Shown: positions 1 to 7,664 of the stretch, piece by piece
Numbering within the stretch: position 1 is the stretch's first letter
Layout: every line of letters begins with the position of its first letter
Source of the DNA: CAVQOB01 sp963714325
GTDB taxonomy: Bacteria; Pseudomonadota; Alphaproteobacteria; Rhizobiales; Hyphomicrobiaceae
Length of the DNA: 64,000 bases
Direction: 5' to 3'
Assembly: GCA_963714325.1 (NCBI GenBank)
Contig: CAVQOB010000003.1
Span: 558,001 to 622,000 of the forward strand
The notes under the pieces: model-generated
What the model was told of the DNA's origin: nothing
The model's database searches: none
The model's input: the letters and a program-made list of their open reading frames with translations, nothing else
Translations under genes and position numbers: made by a program

Positions 1-58
1 GGGGCACGGGGCATGAACGCTGGTGGTCACGATTCCGACTGATCGAGATGGCCGATCT

Positions 59-178
59 TTACAGATACTCCGTCTCGAACTGCAGCGATCCGGCGCTGAC
101 TGTTGTCACGGCGCGATGAGGCGTGATGGCGACAATCAGCGCGAGCGCCAGCAAGGTCGCGACGACAAATGCTTTCAC
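59..178 (-). CDS. Tiny putative exported or membrane peptide (39 aa)
   Basis: A 39-codon frame begins at GTG 178 and is preceded by a full AGGAGG at 185-190 with a 6-nt spacer, which decides this start over an in-frame ATG at 199. The product begins VKAFVVATLLALALIVAI, one hydrophobic segment of about 16 residues after a single Lys, followed by a polar tail ending in ETEYL. This suggests a signal peptide or a single-span membrane peptide. It is the third of three tiny minus-strand genes in a row, but unlike the other two it lacks the APAA-F-K-FF pattern. Function unknown. The ribosome-binding site is strong, but the gene is so short that chance remains possible. Confidence 0.4.
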   Translation of the reverse strand: MKAFVVATLLALALIVAITPHRAVTTVSAGSLQFETEYL

Positions 179-233
179 GGCGGACCTCCTGATGTTCATG
201 GTGCGACTGAGCCTCGTTGGTTGATTGCTGCGA

Positions 234-365
234 TCAGCGGCGCTCGCGTTCCAACTTTTCGAAAAATGCCTTGACGTTGAGCTTCGAGTTGAACGCGGCG
301 GCGGGGGCTGCAGCCGCGCCCAGAACTGAGAGAGCAAGCAGGGCCGATACGATGGATTTGGTCAT
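234..365 (-). CDS. Tiny secreted peptide (43 aa), paralogue of the 433-549 gene
   Basis: The frame reads MTKSIVSALLALSVLGAAAA followed by PAAAFNSKLNVKAFFEKLE and a short Arg-rich end. A Lys, a hydrophobic core and an A-x-A-like site make a clear signal peptide, leaving a mature peptide of only about 20 residues. GGAGAC stands 6-7 nt before the ATG. The neighbouring gene at 433-549 has the same layout (SALLALSVL, then APA, A-F, K-x-FF), so the two are paralogues. This shared pattern is the main evidence that such a short frame is real. Similar 38-45 aa secreted peptides of unknown function occur in Hyphomicrobiales (recalled, not searched). Confidence 0.6.
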   Translation of the reverse strand: MTKSIVSALLALSVLGAAAAPAAAFNSKLNVKAFFEKLERERR

Positions 366-432
366 GGCGAAGTCTCCAGGGGTTGGTCGATGTTTGGGAA
401 TTTAGAGCGTAAGCCTTCGGTGTCCGGCGTGC

Positions 433-549
433 TTAGCGGCGGATTTTTTCCTGGGAGTCGAAGAAGCTCTTGGCGTCGAAGGCGTTGGCGGCTGGTGCGA
501 TGGCCGTCAGAACCGAGAGGGCGAGCAGTGCCGATGCGATGGTCTTCAT
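433..549 (-). CDS. Tiny secreted peptide (38 aa), paralogue of the 234-365 gene
   Basis: The frame starts at ATG 549 after AAGGAGA and reads MKTIASALLALSVLTAIAP then AANAFDAKSFFDSQEKIRR. The first 23 residues form a signal peptide with a likely A-N-A cleavage site; the mature part would be about 15 residues with a basic end. The core SALLALSVL and the K-x-FF pattern are shared with the next gene downstream. A much longer frame upstream of this ATG exists but has no ribosome-binding site and reads unlike protein, so the short form is preferred. Function unknown. Confidence 0.6.
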   Translation of the reverse strand: MKTIASALLALSVLTAIAPAANAFDAKSFFDSQEKIRR

Positions 550-946
550 GATCAGTCTCCTTGTTGCTTGTTCGAGATACGGACCCGCTGGGGTCGGAGT
601 TTCAATTGTCAGAGCCGGAGTGTTCCGGCGCGTGATGGGGATATGGCGCGATGGCTTGATTGGACCAGGGGCTCTCACGCAGGGGTGAAGACGCTTGAAG
701 CCGCGCGACATCAGCGTGATCGAAACGGGCAATTTTCCGAATGATTTCTGCGGATTCTGGACTGACCTCACAAGGCCGTGTCCGGCCATCACTGCCGGCT
801 CGCGCGACTGTGATGGGCTGGCCCGAACACTGATGATCGGGGCCGCGTGCCGTTACCATCTTGTGCCAACTGCAGCCGGCGAGGCATGAAGGAATGCCGG
901 TGCCTGAGTGATTCGGCGCCGCCCGATCTCGACACGAGGACGCCCG
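550..946. other. Intergenic stretch without a supported gene
   Basis: About 400 bp lie between the minus-strand peptide gene and the plus-strand hypothetical gene, so the genes diverge and promoters for both must be here. Long frames on both strands show no recognisable protein pattern and look like GC-driven shadows. No hairpin with a T-run and no clear -35/-10 pair was identified by eye. Confidence 0.4.
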
Positions 947-1399
947 ATGCAGCCGAACGACGTTTTCGAGCGCAGCTACGTCAAGACGATCGCCGAACTC
1001 GAGACGGCGATGCGGGCGTTGGCGGATGTCGCAGCCATCGATCATGAGACGACGCGCGGGTTCTGGCGTGGGCGCGTCGACCCGCATGCAATTAATGCCT
1101 GCCGTTTCGAGGTGATCCTCTATCGCGCGCAGATGTTCGACATCACGCTGGGGCTTGAAACGTATGAAGCGCGCAAGGTGGAAAGCCTCGCCGTGTTCAT
1201 GCCGATCCTGCAGGCGTTGGCCAAGGGACACGTCATCACGCGGCGCTGGTCGAGCACCGTCACTGGTGCGCCGGTCTTGGTCGAGACGCTGGTGACACTG
1301 GCGGATGGGGCAATTTGGCAAGACCGCCACGAGCTGCTGCCGGTCGCCAGCGAGCGACTGGAGAAGCGGGACATGCATTTCGTGGCGTTTTCGCGGTGA
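947..1399 (+). CDS. Conserved-looking hypothetical cytoplasmic protein (150 aa)
   Basis: The 150-residue product starts MQPNDVFERSYVKTIAEL. There is no signal peptide or membrane segment, and predicted structure is mixed helix and strand. The start at 947 is chosen because GAGGA lies 7 nt upstream; the in-frame ATG at 908 has no ribosome-binding site. The gene stands alone between divergent peptide genes and the convergent Fe-S carrier gene. I do not recognise the family. Codon use is regular and matches the neighbours, so it is probably a real gene of unknown function. Confidence 0.65.
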   Translation: MQPNDVFERSYVKTIAELETAMRALADVAAIDHETTRGFWRGRVDPHAINACRFEVILYRAQMFDITLGLETYEARKVESLAVFMPILQALAKGHVITRRWSSTVTGAPVLVETLVTLADGAIWQDRHELLPVASERLEKRDMHFVAFSR

Positions 1400-1445
1400 G
1401 CGTTGCCCGGTCGCGCGCGGCTGTCAGGTTGAGCTGCGGTGCGGC

Positions 1446-1838
1446 TTACTTCACCGCTTCTAGCTTTTCGCGGCCGACCGGCACCAGGTTGACGCTCTCG
1501 CCGCAGCCGCAGGCGCTCTTTTCGTTCGGGTTCTTGAACACGAACTTGGCTGAGAGCTTATCGACCTCGTAGTCCATCTCGGTGCCGAGCAGATACAGCA
1601 CGGCCTTCGGATCGATGATGACGCGCGCGCCGTCGACCTCGACGATCTCGTCGAACTTGCCGGCTTCGGTGGCCCAATCCATGGTGTATTCCATGCCGGC
1701 ACAACCGCCCTTTTTGATGCCAATCTTGAGTCCGGCGATGCCCGTACCCTTCGACGTCATGATCGCCTTGACACGCGCGGCAGCGGCCGGTGTCAGTGAG
1801 AGCACCTTGGGGCGTGGGCGGGGCGTTGGTGTGCTCAT
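1446..1838 (-). CDS. A-type iron-sulfur cluster assembly carrier (SufA/IscA/ErpA family)
   Basis: A-type carriers bind Fe-S clusters and pass them to apoproteins in the cytoplasm. The 130-aa product has the family core from about residue 11 on: LSLTPAAAARVKAIM, the KGGCAGMEYTM region and a C-terminal CGCGES, giving the three expected cysteine ligands at about 46, 110 and 112. The N-terminus is a short Pro/Arg-rich extension. The start at 1838 is set by family length; an upstream extension in the same frame is not protein-like. No other suf or isc genes are nearby, so whether it is SufA-, IscA- or ErpA-like cannot be told from context. Confidence 0.93.
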   Translation of the reverse strand: MSTPTPRPRPKVLSLTPAAAARVKAIMTSKGTGIAGLKIGIKKGGCAGMEYTMDWATEAGKFDEIVEVDGARVIIDPKAVLYLLGTEMDYEVDKLSAKFVFKNPNEKSACGCGESVNLVPVGREKLEAVK

Positions 1839-2005
1839 GGGCTTTGGACCTTGGTGGCGATACCGAACCAATATAGGTGCTTCGCGGCTAAAAAACGAGT
1901 GGCGTTGCGGGCCGGACCCGGCTGGGGCCGCCAAAACCTCAGAAACGTGCGAAAGCACTCATACTGGGTGCGGTTTTGGGCTGGGTGCGGTTTTGGGAGC
2001 CATTC

Positions 2006-2860
2006 TCAGTCTTTTCGCGCTGCTGCCGGTCCACTGAACAGGGTCTGCGCCGTGCCGTGGGCGACTTTTACCGCGATCGCCGGCGGCAATTGTCCGAGCC
2101 ATTGCCGATAACCGGCGATGATTTCGCCGTAGCTCGCCCAACGCTCGTTGATCCAGGTATCGGAGCCGACCAGGAACCGATCCGGGAAGCGCTCGAACAG
2201 CCCACGCCATTCCGCCGTCAATCTGCCCCCGCCATCGGTGATGCCGGAACGATAGGAAAGTTCACCCCACAACATCGGATATTTCGCCAGTAACGCTGCG
2301 ACGCGGTCGGGGGCGAGCGAGAAACCGGTGTGTGCCCAGATGATCCGGGCCTTGGGGTTATGCTGGAATAGGATCTCGACGGCCTCTTCGTCGGCGTGGG
2401 CGTGCAGATAGAGGTCGTTGGCGACGGCGAAATTGACGGCTTTCTTGACGCCATCGGCGGTAGCTGCTTGCCCGCTCAAATGGAATTCGCCGATACCGCG
2501 ATAGCCGCTGCGCTTGAACTCGTCCTCGATCAAGGTGGTGATGGTGGGATCGCGGCCCCAGGTGCCGATGTCGGCGCGGATGCGGTAGGGCCGAATGAAT
2601 GGCACGACCCATAATCCCTGCGCCTTGGCGGCGACGAGCGCATGTGTGCCATCATTCGGACGACTAGTCGCGAGAATGCCGGTGACATGATGCTTCTTGA
2701 AGAGGGCGAGCACGTCGTCGAGCGTGAGGTATGGTTTCGGTTCCCAGTTGTAATGCAGATGCGCGTCGAAGATGGCGATGGGTTCTTGGGCGAGCGACGC
2801 GCGCGCGAGGTTGAGACTCGCGAGGCAAACCAGCAGGACAATCATCCATCGAAGGCGCAT
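2006..2860 (-). CDS. Exported amidohydrolase-family (TIM-barrel metal hydrolase) protein
   Basis: The 284-aa product starts MRLRWMIVLLVCLASLNLA, a Sec signal peptide with a likely cut after about residue 24. The mature part opens with IFDAHLHYNW, the D-x-H-x-H metal motif of amidohydrolase-2 proteins. It continues with GEFHLSG, HAHADEEA, IWAHTGFS and a late GSDTWINERW, placing the remaining metal-ligand His and Asp. This fits a periplasmic amidohydrolase_2 enzyme (PF04909-like); its substrate is unknown. It lies 14 bp downstream of the VOC gene on the same strand and may be co-transcribed with it and the enoyl-CoA hydratase gene. Confidence 0.85.
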   Translation of the reverse strand: MRLRWMIVLLVCLASLNLARASLAQEPIAIFDAHLHYNWEPKPYLTLDDVLALFKKHHVTGILATSRPNDGTHALVAAKAQGLWVVPFIRPYRIRADIGTWGRDPTITTLIEDEFKRSGYRGIGEFHLSGQAATADGVKKAVNFAVANDLYLHAHADEEAVEILFQHNPKARIIWAHTGFSLAPDRVAALLAKYPMLWGELSYRSGITDGGGRLTAEWRGLFERFPDRFLVGSDTWINERWASYGEIIAGYRQWLGQLPPAIAVKVAHGTAQTLFSGPAAARKD

Positions 2861-2874
2861 GCGATATGGCTCTA

Positions 2875-3303
2875 TCACGATCCCAGGGACATCCGGCCTT
2901 CGGCGTCGAGGGGGAAGAAAGGATTGTGCGCGACTTCCCACACGTGGCCATCGGGGTCGGCGAAGTAGCCGGAGTATCCGCCCCAGAACACTTTTTGTGC
3001 TTTCTTTTTGAGGGTGGCGCCGCAGGCCATGGCGTGTGCGATGGTCGCGTCGACGTCGGCTTCGCTGCGGCAATTGTAGGCCAGCGTGATTCCGGAAAAG
3101 CCGGGTATTGTGTCATCCACGTGCGCGTCCTCGGCGAGTGCGGCGCGGCCATAAAGGGACAACGCCATGCCGCCCAACTGAAAGAACGTCACGCTCGCCT
3201 GACTTGCTGGGGATGCGGTGAAGCCGAGCTTTTCGTAGAACGTGCGTGCGCGGGCCATGTCGGCGACGCCGAGGGTGACGAGGGAGAGGCGAGGTTGCAA
3301 CAT
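2875..3303 (-). CDS. VOC superfamily (glyoxalase/bleomycin-resistance-like) protein
   Basis: The 142-aa product shows two beta-alpha-beta-beta-beta modules typical of vicinal oxygen chelate proteins. Module 1 begins with LSLVTLGVADMARARTFYEK. Module 2 contains ITLAYNCRSEADVDATIAHA and the closing YFADPDGHVWEVAHNP signature, whose Glu and His are usual metal ligands. The start at 3303 follows GGAATAAG and lies 8 bp after the stop of the enoyl-CoA hydratase gene, so the two are probably one operon. Substrate unknown; it may be an isomerase, a dioxygenase-like enzyme or a resistance-type binding protein. Confidence 0.88.
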   Translation of the reverse strand: MLQPRLSLVTLGVADMARARTFYEKLGFTASPASQASVTFFQLGGMALSLYGRAALAEDAHVDDTIPGFSGITLAYNCRSEADVDATIAHAMACGATLKKKAQKVFWGGYSGYFADPDGHVWEVAHNPFFPLDAEGRMSLGS

Positions 3304-3311
3304 CTTATTCC

Positions 3312-4181
3312 TTATTCCCCACTCCATTTCGGTTCGCGCTTCTCGATGAAGGCGCCGATGCCTTCCTCGGCGTCGCGGGCCAGCATGTTCTTGACCATCA
3401 CCTCGGCGGTATAAGTGTAGGCGTCGGCCAATCCCATCTCGGCTTGCTCGTAGAAGGCCTGCTTGCCGATGGCGACTGTCAGCGGCGATTTCGAGCAAAT
3501 CGTCTCCGCCAGGCGCAAGGCTTCGCCGAGGGCTTGTCCTGCCGGAACAACGCGATTGACGAGGCCGAATGTCTTGGCGTCTTCGGCGGATACCATCTCG
3601 CCGAGCAGCAGCATTTCCATCGCTTGCTTGCGCGCGATATTGCGCGAGAGTGCGACCATGGGTGTCGAGCAGAACAAGCCGATGTTGACGCCGGGCGTCG
3701 CGAATGTTGCGCTTGTTGACGCGACGGCAAGGTCACAGGTTGCAACCAACTGGCAGCCAGCCGCACTGGCGGGTCCTTCGACCGAGGCGATGACTGGTCT
3801 GGGGCAAGCAACGATCGTCTGCATCATCGCCGCGCAGCGGGCCATGATGTCGGTGAAATAGGCAACGCCCTTGTCGGTATCGCTGCGGCGCGCGGAAAGT
3901 TCCTTCAAGTCATGCCCGGCGCAGAAGGCGGGGCCGTTGGCGGCAAGCACAATCGCGCGAATAGTTTGATCAGCTGCCGCCTCGTCGAACGCACGGTGGA
4001 GCGCGTTGATCATCGCTTCCGACAGGGCATTGCGCGCTTTCGGGTTATTGAGTGTGAGGATCATGATCGCCTGCTGCCGCTCGATCGCAAGCAGGGACGG
4101 CTCGGTCGGCGCGCGCGCGGCGCTGGGTTTGCGTGTCGGCACGGGCTCTCGCTCAGCAGTTGCAACGCAAAAGGGAGACAC
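3312..4181 (-). CDS. Enoyl-CoA hydratase/isomerase family protein (crotonase fold)
   Basis: Crotonase-fold enzymes hydrate or isomerise enoyl-CoA thioesters. The 289-aa product has LNNPKARNALS, the oxyanion-hole segment AFCAGHDLKEL, and the second CoA-pocket segment ASVEGPASAAGCQLVATCDL. In place of the usual catalytic Glu region it has FATPGVNIGLFCS; that and the length resemble ECHDC3-like proteins, so classical hydratase activity is uncertain. The annotated start is GTG 4181; a second GTG 39 nt downstream is an alternative. The first about 25 residues are poorly conserved in type. It leads a likely three-gene unit with the VOC and amidohydrolase genes. Confidence 0.88.
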   Translation of the reverse strand: MSPFCVATAEREPVPTRKPSAARAPTEPSLLAIERQQAIMILTLNNPKARNALSEAMINALHRAFDEAAADQTIRAIVLAANGPAFCAGHDLKELSARRSDTDKGVAYFTDIMARCAAMMQTIVACPRPVIASVEGPASAAGCQLVATCDLAVASTSATFATPGVNIGLFCSTPMVALSRNIARKQAMEMLLLGEMVSAEDAKTFGLVNRVVPAGQALGEALRLAETICSKSPLTVAIGKQAFYEQAEMGLADAYTYTAEVMVKNMLARDAEEGIGAFIEKREPKWSGE

Positions 4182-4249
4182 GTGTGATTGCGTCTCCCTC
4201 GGACCGTATGGCGTCAGTGGCGGTGACGCAAGCTGTGTCGAATGAAGAA

Positions 4250-4798
4250 CTACTGCAGCATCTGGCGCAGTTTGGCCGACTGCTTCTTGACGATCTCGAT
4301 ATTGGCGGCCAATGGCGTCTCGATCTCGCCAATGCTCTTTTCCATTTCGACCAGCGCTTTCTTCTTTTCTGCATCTGGCATTGCCGATGTCTCGATCTCC
4401 TTCCGCGTGCGCGCGACGATCTGGTCCTTGCTCATCATGGTGTTGTTTTCGTCGAGCGCTCCAAGCACGACGCCGACACTGAAGGCGACGTTGTCGAACT
4501 CCGCGAGGCCGCCCTTAAAGCCGGCCTTCTGCACGGCGACTTCGGCTTCCGCCATCGCCTTCTTGTCGGCCGCTTCGGATTTATCATTGCCGTACTTGGC
4601 GTCGATGGCATCGAGGTCGCCCTTCGCGGCCAGCATCTGTTGGACCTGGGCATCGGTGATCGGCACCTGCTTGGGTGCGGGTGGCTGGCCCTGCGCCATT
4701 GCGGCGGCGCTGGACACGATGATGACCGCGCTGGCGACGAGCATGCGCAAGGTATGCGACAGGGAATTCACAGTCGGTTGCAACATTGGTTTCAACAT
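4250..4798 (-). CDS. Exported hypothetical protein (182 aa), paralogue of the 5098-5625 product
   Basis: A signal peptide (MLVASAVIIVSSAAAMAQ region, residues about 19-36) is followed by an all-helical, Lys/Glu/Ala-rich mature domain that ends KLRQMLQ. The start follows GGAGG at 4806-4810. The mature domain resembles the product of the next gene upstream: both have a GF-x-GGL or GFKDFNDYD segment, then N-x-(A/S)-x-V-x-G-LD/IDP, then EIE-x-x-x-D-x-x-KKA-L-x-E(M/L)-x-x-(S/A), and both end in LQ. They are therefore tandem duplicates of an unnamed periplasmic helical protein. No function can be given. Confidence 0.8.
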   Translation of the reverse strand: MLKPMLQPTVNSLSHTLRMLVASAVIIVSSAAAMAQGQPPAPKQVPITDAQVQQMLAAKGDLDAIDAKYGNDKSEAADKKAMAEAEVAVQKAGFKGGLAEFDNVAFSVGVVLGALDENNTMMSKDQIVARTRKEIETSAMPDAEKKKALVEMEKSIGEIETPLAANIEIVKKQSAKLRQMLQ

Positions 4799-4868
4799 TG
4801 GGGGGGCCTCCGTTGTGTTGTCGGTGTTCAGCGTGGATCACATGCATGCACATCAGTCTTGCTTACAT

Positions 4869-4921
4869 CATACCGGCCCGCAGAAGCTTCGACTCGTATC
4901 GCCCGACTGTGGGCCGGTATG
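4869..4921. repeat. 15-bp inverted repeat between two paralogous genes
   Basis: CATACCGGCCCGCAG at 4869-4883 pairs with CTGTGGGCCGGTATG at 4907-4921 (14 Watson-Crick pairs and one G-U wobble) around a 23-nt loop. It lies in the 299-bp gap between two minus-strand paralogous exported-protein genes. There is no T-run on either side, so it is not a standard intrinsic terminator. It could be an RNA processing or stabilising hairpin, an operator or a repetitive palindrome. No other gene is seen in this gap. Confidence 0.55.
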
Positions 4922-5097
4922 CTCTTATTCTTGCGCGCGGCCGCCCCACCAACCCCGTGCGCGGAATCCGACCCGTCGCTTCGGGGAACACGGGTTGATC
5001 GTTTCATTGGTCGGTATCAGTCATGCGATGCTGCAGCTGACCGCATCATGAACAATTGGAACGCAGCCCCGCCCGTCGTTCCGTCGTGCGACAGTGG

Positions 5098-5625
5098 TTA
5101 CTGTAGGACGGCGTCGATCTTGGCGCGGTAGGTCTTGACCAGTTCGACATTCTCCGGGAACTGCAGTGGCGGCGTCGACTTCAACGCTTCGGCGAGTTCT
5201 TCCAGCATCGCTTTCTTGTCTTTTTCAGCGATGGTCTTATCGGCCTTGACCTCCTCGATCTCCTTCTTGATCGCGGTGATGGGATCGGTGAAGGCGCCGG
5301 TCTGCGGATCGATGCCGGCCATCACCATAGAAATGTTGGCGGCGACATCGTCGTAGTCGTTGAAGTCTTTGAATCCGTGCTTCTTGGCGGCTGCTTCCAA
5401 TTCAGCCTGGATCTTGGGATCTGGCTTGTCAGCGGCGGTGCCTTGCATTTTTTCTGCGACGGCCGCCATGTCCTTCTGTGCAGCGATGAACCCTTCGATC
5501 ATCTTGGCGTCGAGCTTGACCTGTTTGATCACGTCTTGCGCCTGCGCCGGGCCGGCCGGAGCGAGGCTGGTACCAAGCAACCCCAGCAGCGCCAGCGTCC
5601 GGGCCATCCATCGAAGTCGTGTCAT
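5098..5625 (-). CDS. Exported hypothetical protein (175 aa), paralogue of the 4250-4798 product
   Basis: MTRLRWMARTLALLGLLGTS opens a signal peptide with an A-Q-A cut near residue 29. The mature domain is helical and charged, with KKHGFKDFNDYDDVAANIS, GIDPQTGAFTDPI, a Lys/Glu-rich helix and a closing AKIDAVLQ. The start follows GGGGAG with 8-9 nt spacing. The pattern order matches the neighbouring paralogue, though identity is low by eye. Likely periplasmic; no catalytic motif is visible. The separate promoter region between the two suggests they need not be co-transcribed. Confidence 0.8.
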   Translation of the reverse strand: MTRLRWMARTLALLGLLGTSLAPAGPAQAQDVIKQVKLDAKMIEGFIAAQKDMAAVAEKMQGTAADKPDPKIQAELEAAAKKHGFKDFNDYDDVAANISMVMAGIDPQTGAFTDPITAIKKEIEEVKADKTIAEKDKKAMLEELAEALKSTPPLQFPENVELVKTYRAKIDAVLQ

Positions 5626-5715
5626 TGTTCAGGCACTCCCCAAATCAATCGTATTCTCATTAAATAGGAATCCGGCATAGGATTGCCAAATGACAAAAGT
5701 GAGACGCTGTCGCGC

Positions 5716-6192
5716 ATGAAAAGTCATCCACAGGCTAATCGCGGTCACGAGGTCCGGCCCGCCAAGCTGACCATCGCTGAGGTCGAGGCGTTGATCGATG
5801 TTCATTTTCCCCAGGCGCATGTCGGTGGGAAGTTGATGTTTCTGGAAACCCTGTCGGAGCGTTCCGCACGGATCAGGTTACAGGCGCATGACCGCATTCT
5901 CCGGCCCGGCAATACGGTGTCGGGACCGGCGATGTTCCTGCTGGCCGACTACGGTACCTATGCCACGCTGCTGGGAACGCTCGGCGAGGGCGCGCTGCAG
6001 GCCGTCACGTCGAGCCTGAATATGACGTTTTTACAAAGGCCTGAGGCCCAGGGCATGGTTGCCGATATCAGCATCATCAAACTCGGCCGGCGGGTCGCGG
6101 TAGCCGAGATCGAGATCTATTCGGACGCGCGCGACGACATGGTCGCCCATGCTGTTGCCAGCTATGCTTTGCCCGCCGAAAGTAACAGGTAA
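5716..6192 (+). CDS. Hotdog-fold acyl-CoA thioesterase (PaaI/DUF4442-like)
   Basis: The 158-aa product contains the hotdog pattern: ILRPGNTVSGPAMFLLADYG, where an Asp-containing helix faces the thioester, followed by the strands LQAVTSSLNMTFLQRP, MVADISIIKLGRRVAVAEIEI and AHAVASYALP. PaaI-type enzymes hydrolyse acyl-CoA thioesters in the cytoplasm. The ATG at 5716 is used; an in-frame TTG at 5683 would add 11 residues and has no better ribosome-binding site. The gene stands alone upstream of rplM. The family is clear, the substrate is not. Confidence 0.85.
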   Translation: MKSHPQANRGHEVRPAKLTIAEVEALIDVHFPQAHVGGKLMFLETLSERSARIRLQAHDRILRPGNTVSGPAMFLLADYGTYATLLGTLGEGALQAVTSSLNMTFLQRPEAQGMVADISIIKLGRRVAVAEIEIYSDARDDMVAHAVASYALPAESNR

Positions 6193-6388
6193 AATGTTAC
6201 CGCTATTGCGGTATTTGAATACCGTCAATTTCAAAGCATTGATTTTGCTGCATAAATATTGGATTTGATTGATTTTTTTGTTTTGACTTCGGTGGAGTCG
6301 CGCACTATGAATGCGCCGGCGCTGGGCGAGCACAGCCTCTTGCCCAAACCTGAAACGCAAGAATGACCCGCAAAAGGACAAGGTCCTC

Positions 6389-6853
6389 ATGACCACCACC
6401 ACCTTCCTCAAGGCTGGCGACGTGGAAAAGAAGTGGATCATCATCGACGCCCAAGGGCTCGTTGTTGGCCGCCTCGCCACCATCATCGCCATGCGCCTCA
6501 AAGGCAAACACCGCGCCAGCTACACCCCGCACGTCGATTGCGGCGACAACATCGTTGTCATCAACGCCGGCAAGGTCGCGCTGACCGGCCGTAAGTTCGA
6601 AGACAAGCTCTATCATCATCACACCGGTTGGGTCGGCGGCATTAAGACGACGACGCCGCGCCGCATCCTCGAGGGCAAGTTCCCCGAGCGCGTGCTGGTG
6701 AAAGCCGTCCAGCGCATGGTCGCGCGCGGGCCGCTGGGCAGCCGCCTGATGACCAATCTGAAGGTCTATGCCGGTGCCACCCACCCGCACGAGGCGCAGA
6801 AGCCCGAAGTGCTCGATGTAAAGTCCTTGAACCGCAAGAATGTGAGGGTCTGA
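6389..6853 (+). CDS. rplM: 50S ribosomal protein L13
   Basis: L13 is an early-assembly protein of the large ribosomal subunit. The 154-aa product has the full family pattern: EKKWIIIDAQGLVVGRLAT, KHRASYTPHVDCGDNIVV, LTGRK, a HTGWVGG segment, MVARGPLG and the C-terminal YAGATHPHEAQKPE. The start at 6389 follows AAAGGACAAGG and fits the usual alphaproteobacterial length. rpsI follows after 4 bp, the normal bacterial pairing. Confidence 0.98.
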   Translation: MTTTTFLKAGDVEKKWIIIDAQGLVVGRLATIIAMRLKGKHRASYTPHVDCGDNIVVINAGKVALTGRKFEDKLYHHHTGWVGGIKTTTPRRILEGKFPERVLVKAVQRMVARGPLGSRLMTNLKVYAGATHPHEAQKPEVLDVKSLNRKNVRV

Positions 6854-6857
6854 CCGG

Positions 6858-7349
6858 ATGTCGACCGAAACCAAGACACTCAGTGATCTCGGCCAGTTGA
6901 AGAGCGAAGGCGTCGTTGCCGTCGTCGCGACCGGCCCTGTCTACACGCAGAAGCTCGACAAGCTCGGCCGCGCCTATGCCACCGGCAAGCGTAAGAATGC
7001 CATCGCGCGCGTCTGGCTGAAGCGCGGCGCCGGCAAGATCGTCGTCAACAACAAGGACTTCACCAAGTACTTCGCGCGTCCCGTGCTGCAGATGCTGCTG
7101 CGTCAGCCGTTGCAGGCGGCCGCCCGCGCTGAGCAGTACGACATCCACGCCACTGTGCTCGGAGGCGGGCTCTCGGGCCAGGCCGGCGCGGTGCGTCACG
7201 GCATCTCCAAGGCCCTCACCTACTTCGAGCCGGAGCTGCGCGGCGTCCTCAAGAAGGGCGGATTCCTCACCCGTGACAGTCGCGTCGTCGAGCGTAAGAA
7301 GTACGGCCGCGTCAAAGCCCGCCGCAGCTTCCAGTTCTCGAAGCGCTAA
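6858..7349 (+). CDS. rpsI: 30S ribosomal protein S9
   Basis: S9 contacts the P-site tRNA through its basic C-terminus. The 163-aa product has an alphaproteobacterial N-terminal extension of about 38 residues, then the core YATGKRKNAIARVWLK, VNNKDF, the GGGLSGQAGAVRHGISKAL region, the GGFLTRDSRVVERKKYG segment and the conserved end RRSFQFSKR. It is co-transcribed with rplM and closed by a strong intrinsic terminator 25 bp downstream. Confidence 0.98.
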   Translation: MSTETKTLSDLGQLKSEGVVAVVATGPVYTQKLDKLGRAYATGKRKNAIARVWLKRGAGKIVVNNKDFTKYFARPVLQMLLRQPLQAAARAEQYDIHATVLGGGLSGQAGAVRHGISKALTYFEPELRGVLKKGGFLTRDSRVVERKKYGRVKARRSFQFSKR

Positions 7350-7374
7350 GCGCGCTCGGTTTATCGAACACTAC

Positions 7375-7406
7375 AAAAGCCCGCGTCATGCGGGCTTTTG
7401 TTTTTT
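7375..7406 (+). terminator. Intrinsic terminator of rplM-rpsI
   Basis: AAAAGCCCGC (7375-7384) pairs perfectly with GCGGGCTTTT (7390-7399) around a 5-nt loop and is followed by GTTTTTT. The 10-bp GC-rich stem with a U-tract is a textbook rho-independent terminator just downstream of rpsI. Confidence 0.93.
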
Positions 7407-7590
7407 GCCGCGCCGGCGGCGGCTGGATCGATGAAGGCGCCAGAAAAAGTTCAGGGAATTGACGAACACACGCAATTCAAGCATATAGGTGTCATGATCG
7501 GGATGATGACAGCCGGCCTTCGACGTCGCCGCGAGCGTTCGCTCGTGCGGCCGCGATGAAGGTGTGACCAAAGGTCAATCCATCGTCGAT

Positions 7591-7620
7591 AGCCGCGCCA
7601 CTCGCGCGGCTTTTTCATTT
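7591..7620 (+). terminator. Second intrinsic terminator-like hairpin before argC
   Basis: AGCCGCGC (7591-7598) pairs with GCGCGGCT (7604-7611) around CACTC, followed by TTTTCATTT. It lies about 190 bp after the rpsI terminator with no recognised gene between them. It may end a short untranslated transcript or act as a backup that insulates argC, whose start codon is 45 bp further on. Confidence 0.7.
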
Positions 7621-7664
7621 CTCCCGCGCGTTTTCGTCCCATGCCCCGCCCCGAGGACACGTCC

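Noticed and set aside
602..1378. Minus-strand 258-codon frame opposite the hypothetical gene at 947-1399
   Set aside because: It has no ribosome-binding site and a His/Arg-rich composition typical of a shadow frame; the plus-strand frame looks more like protein.
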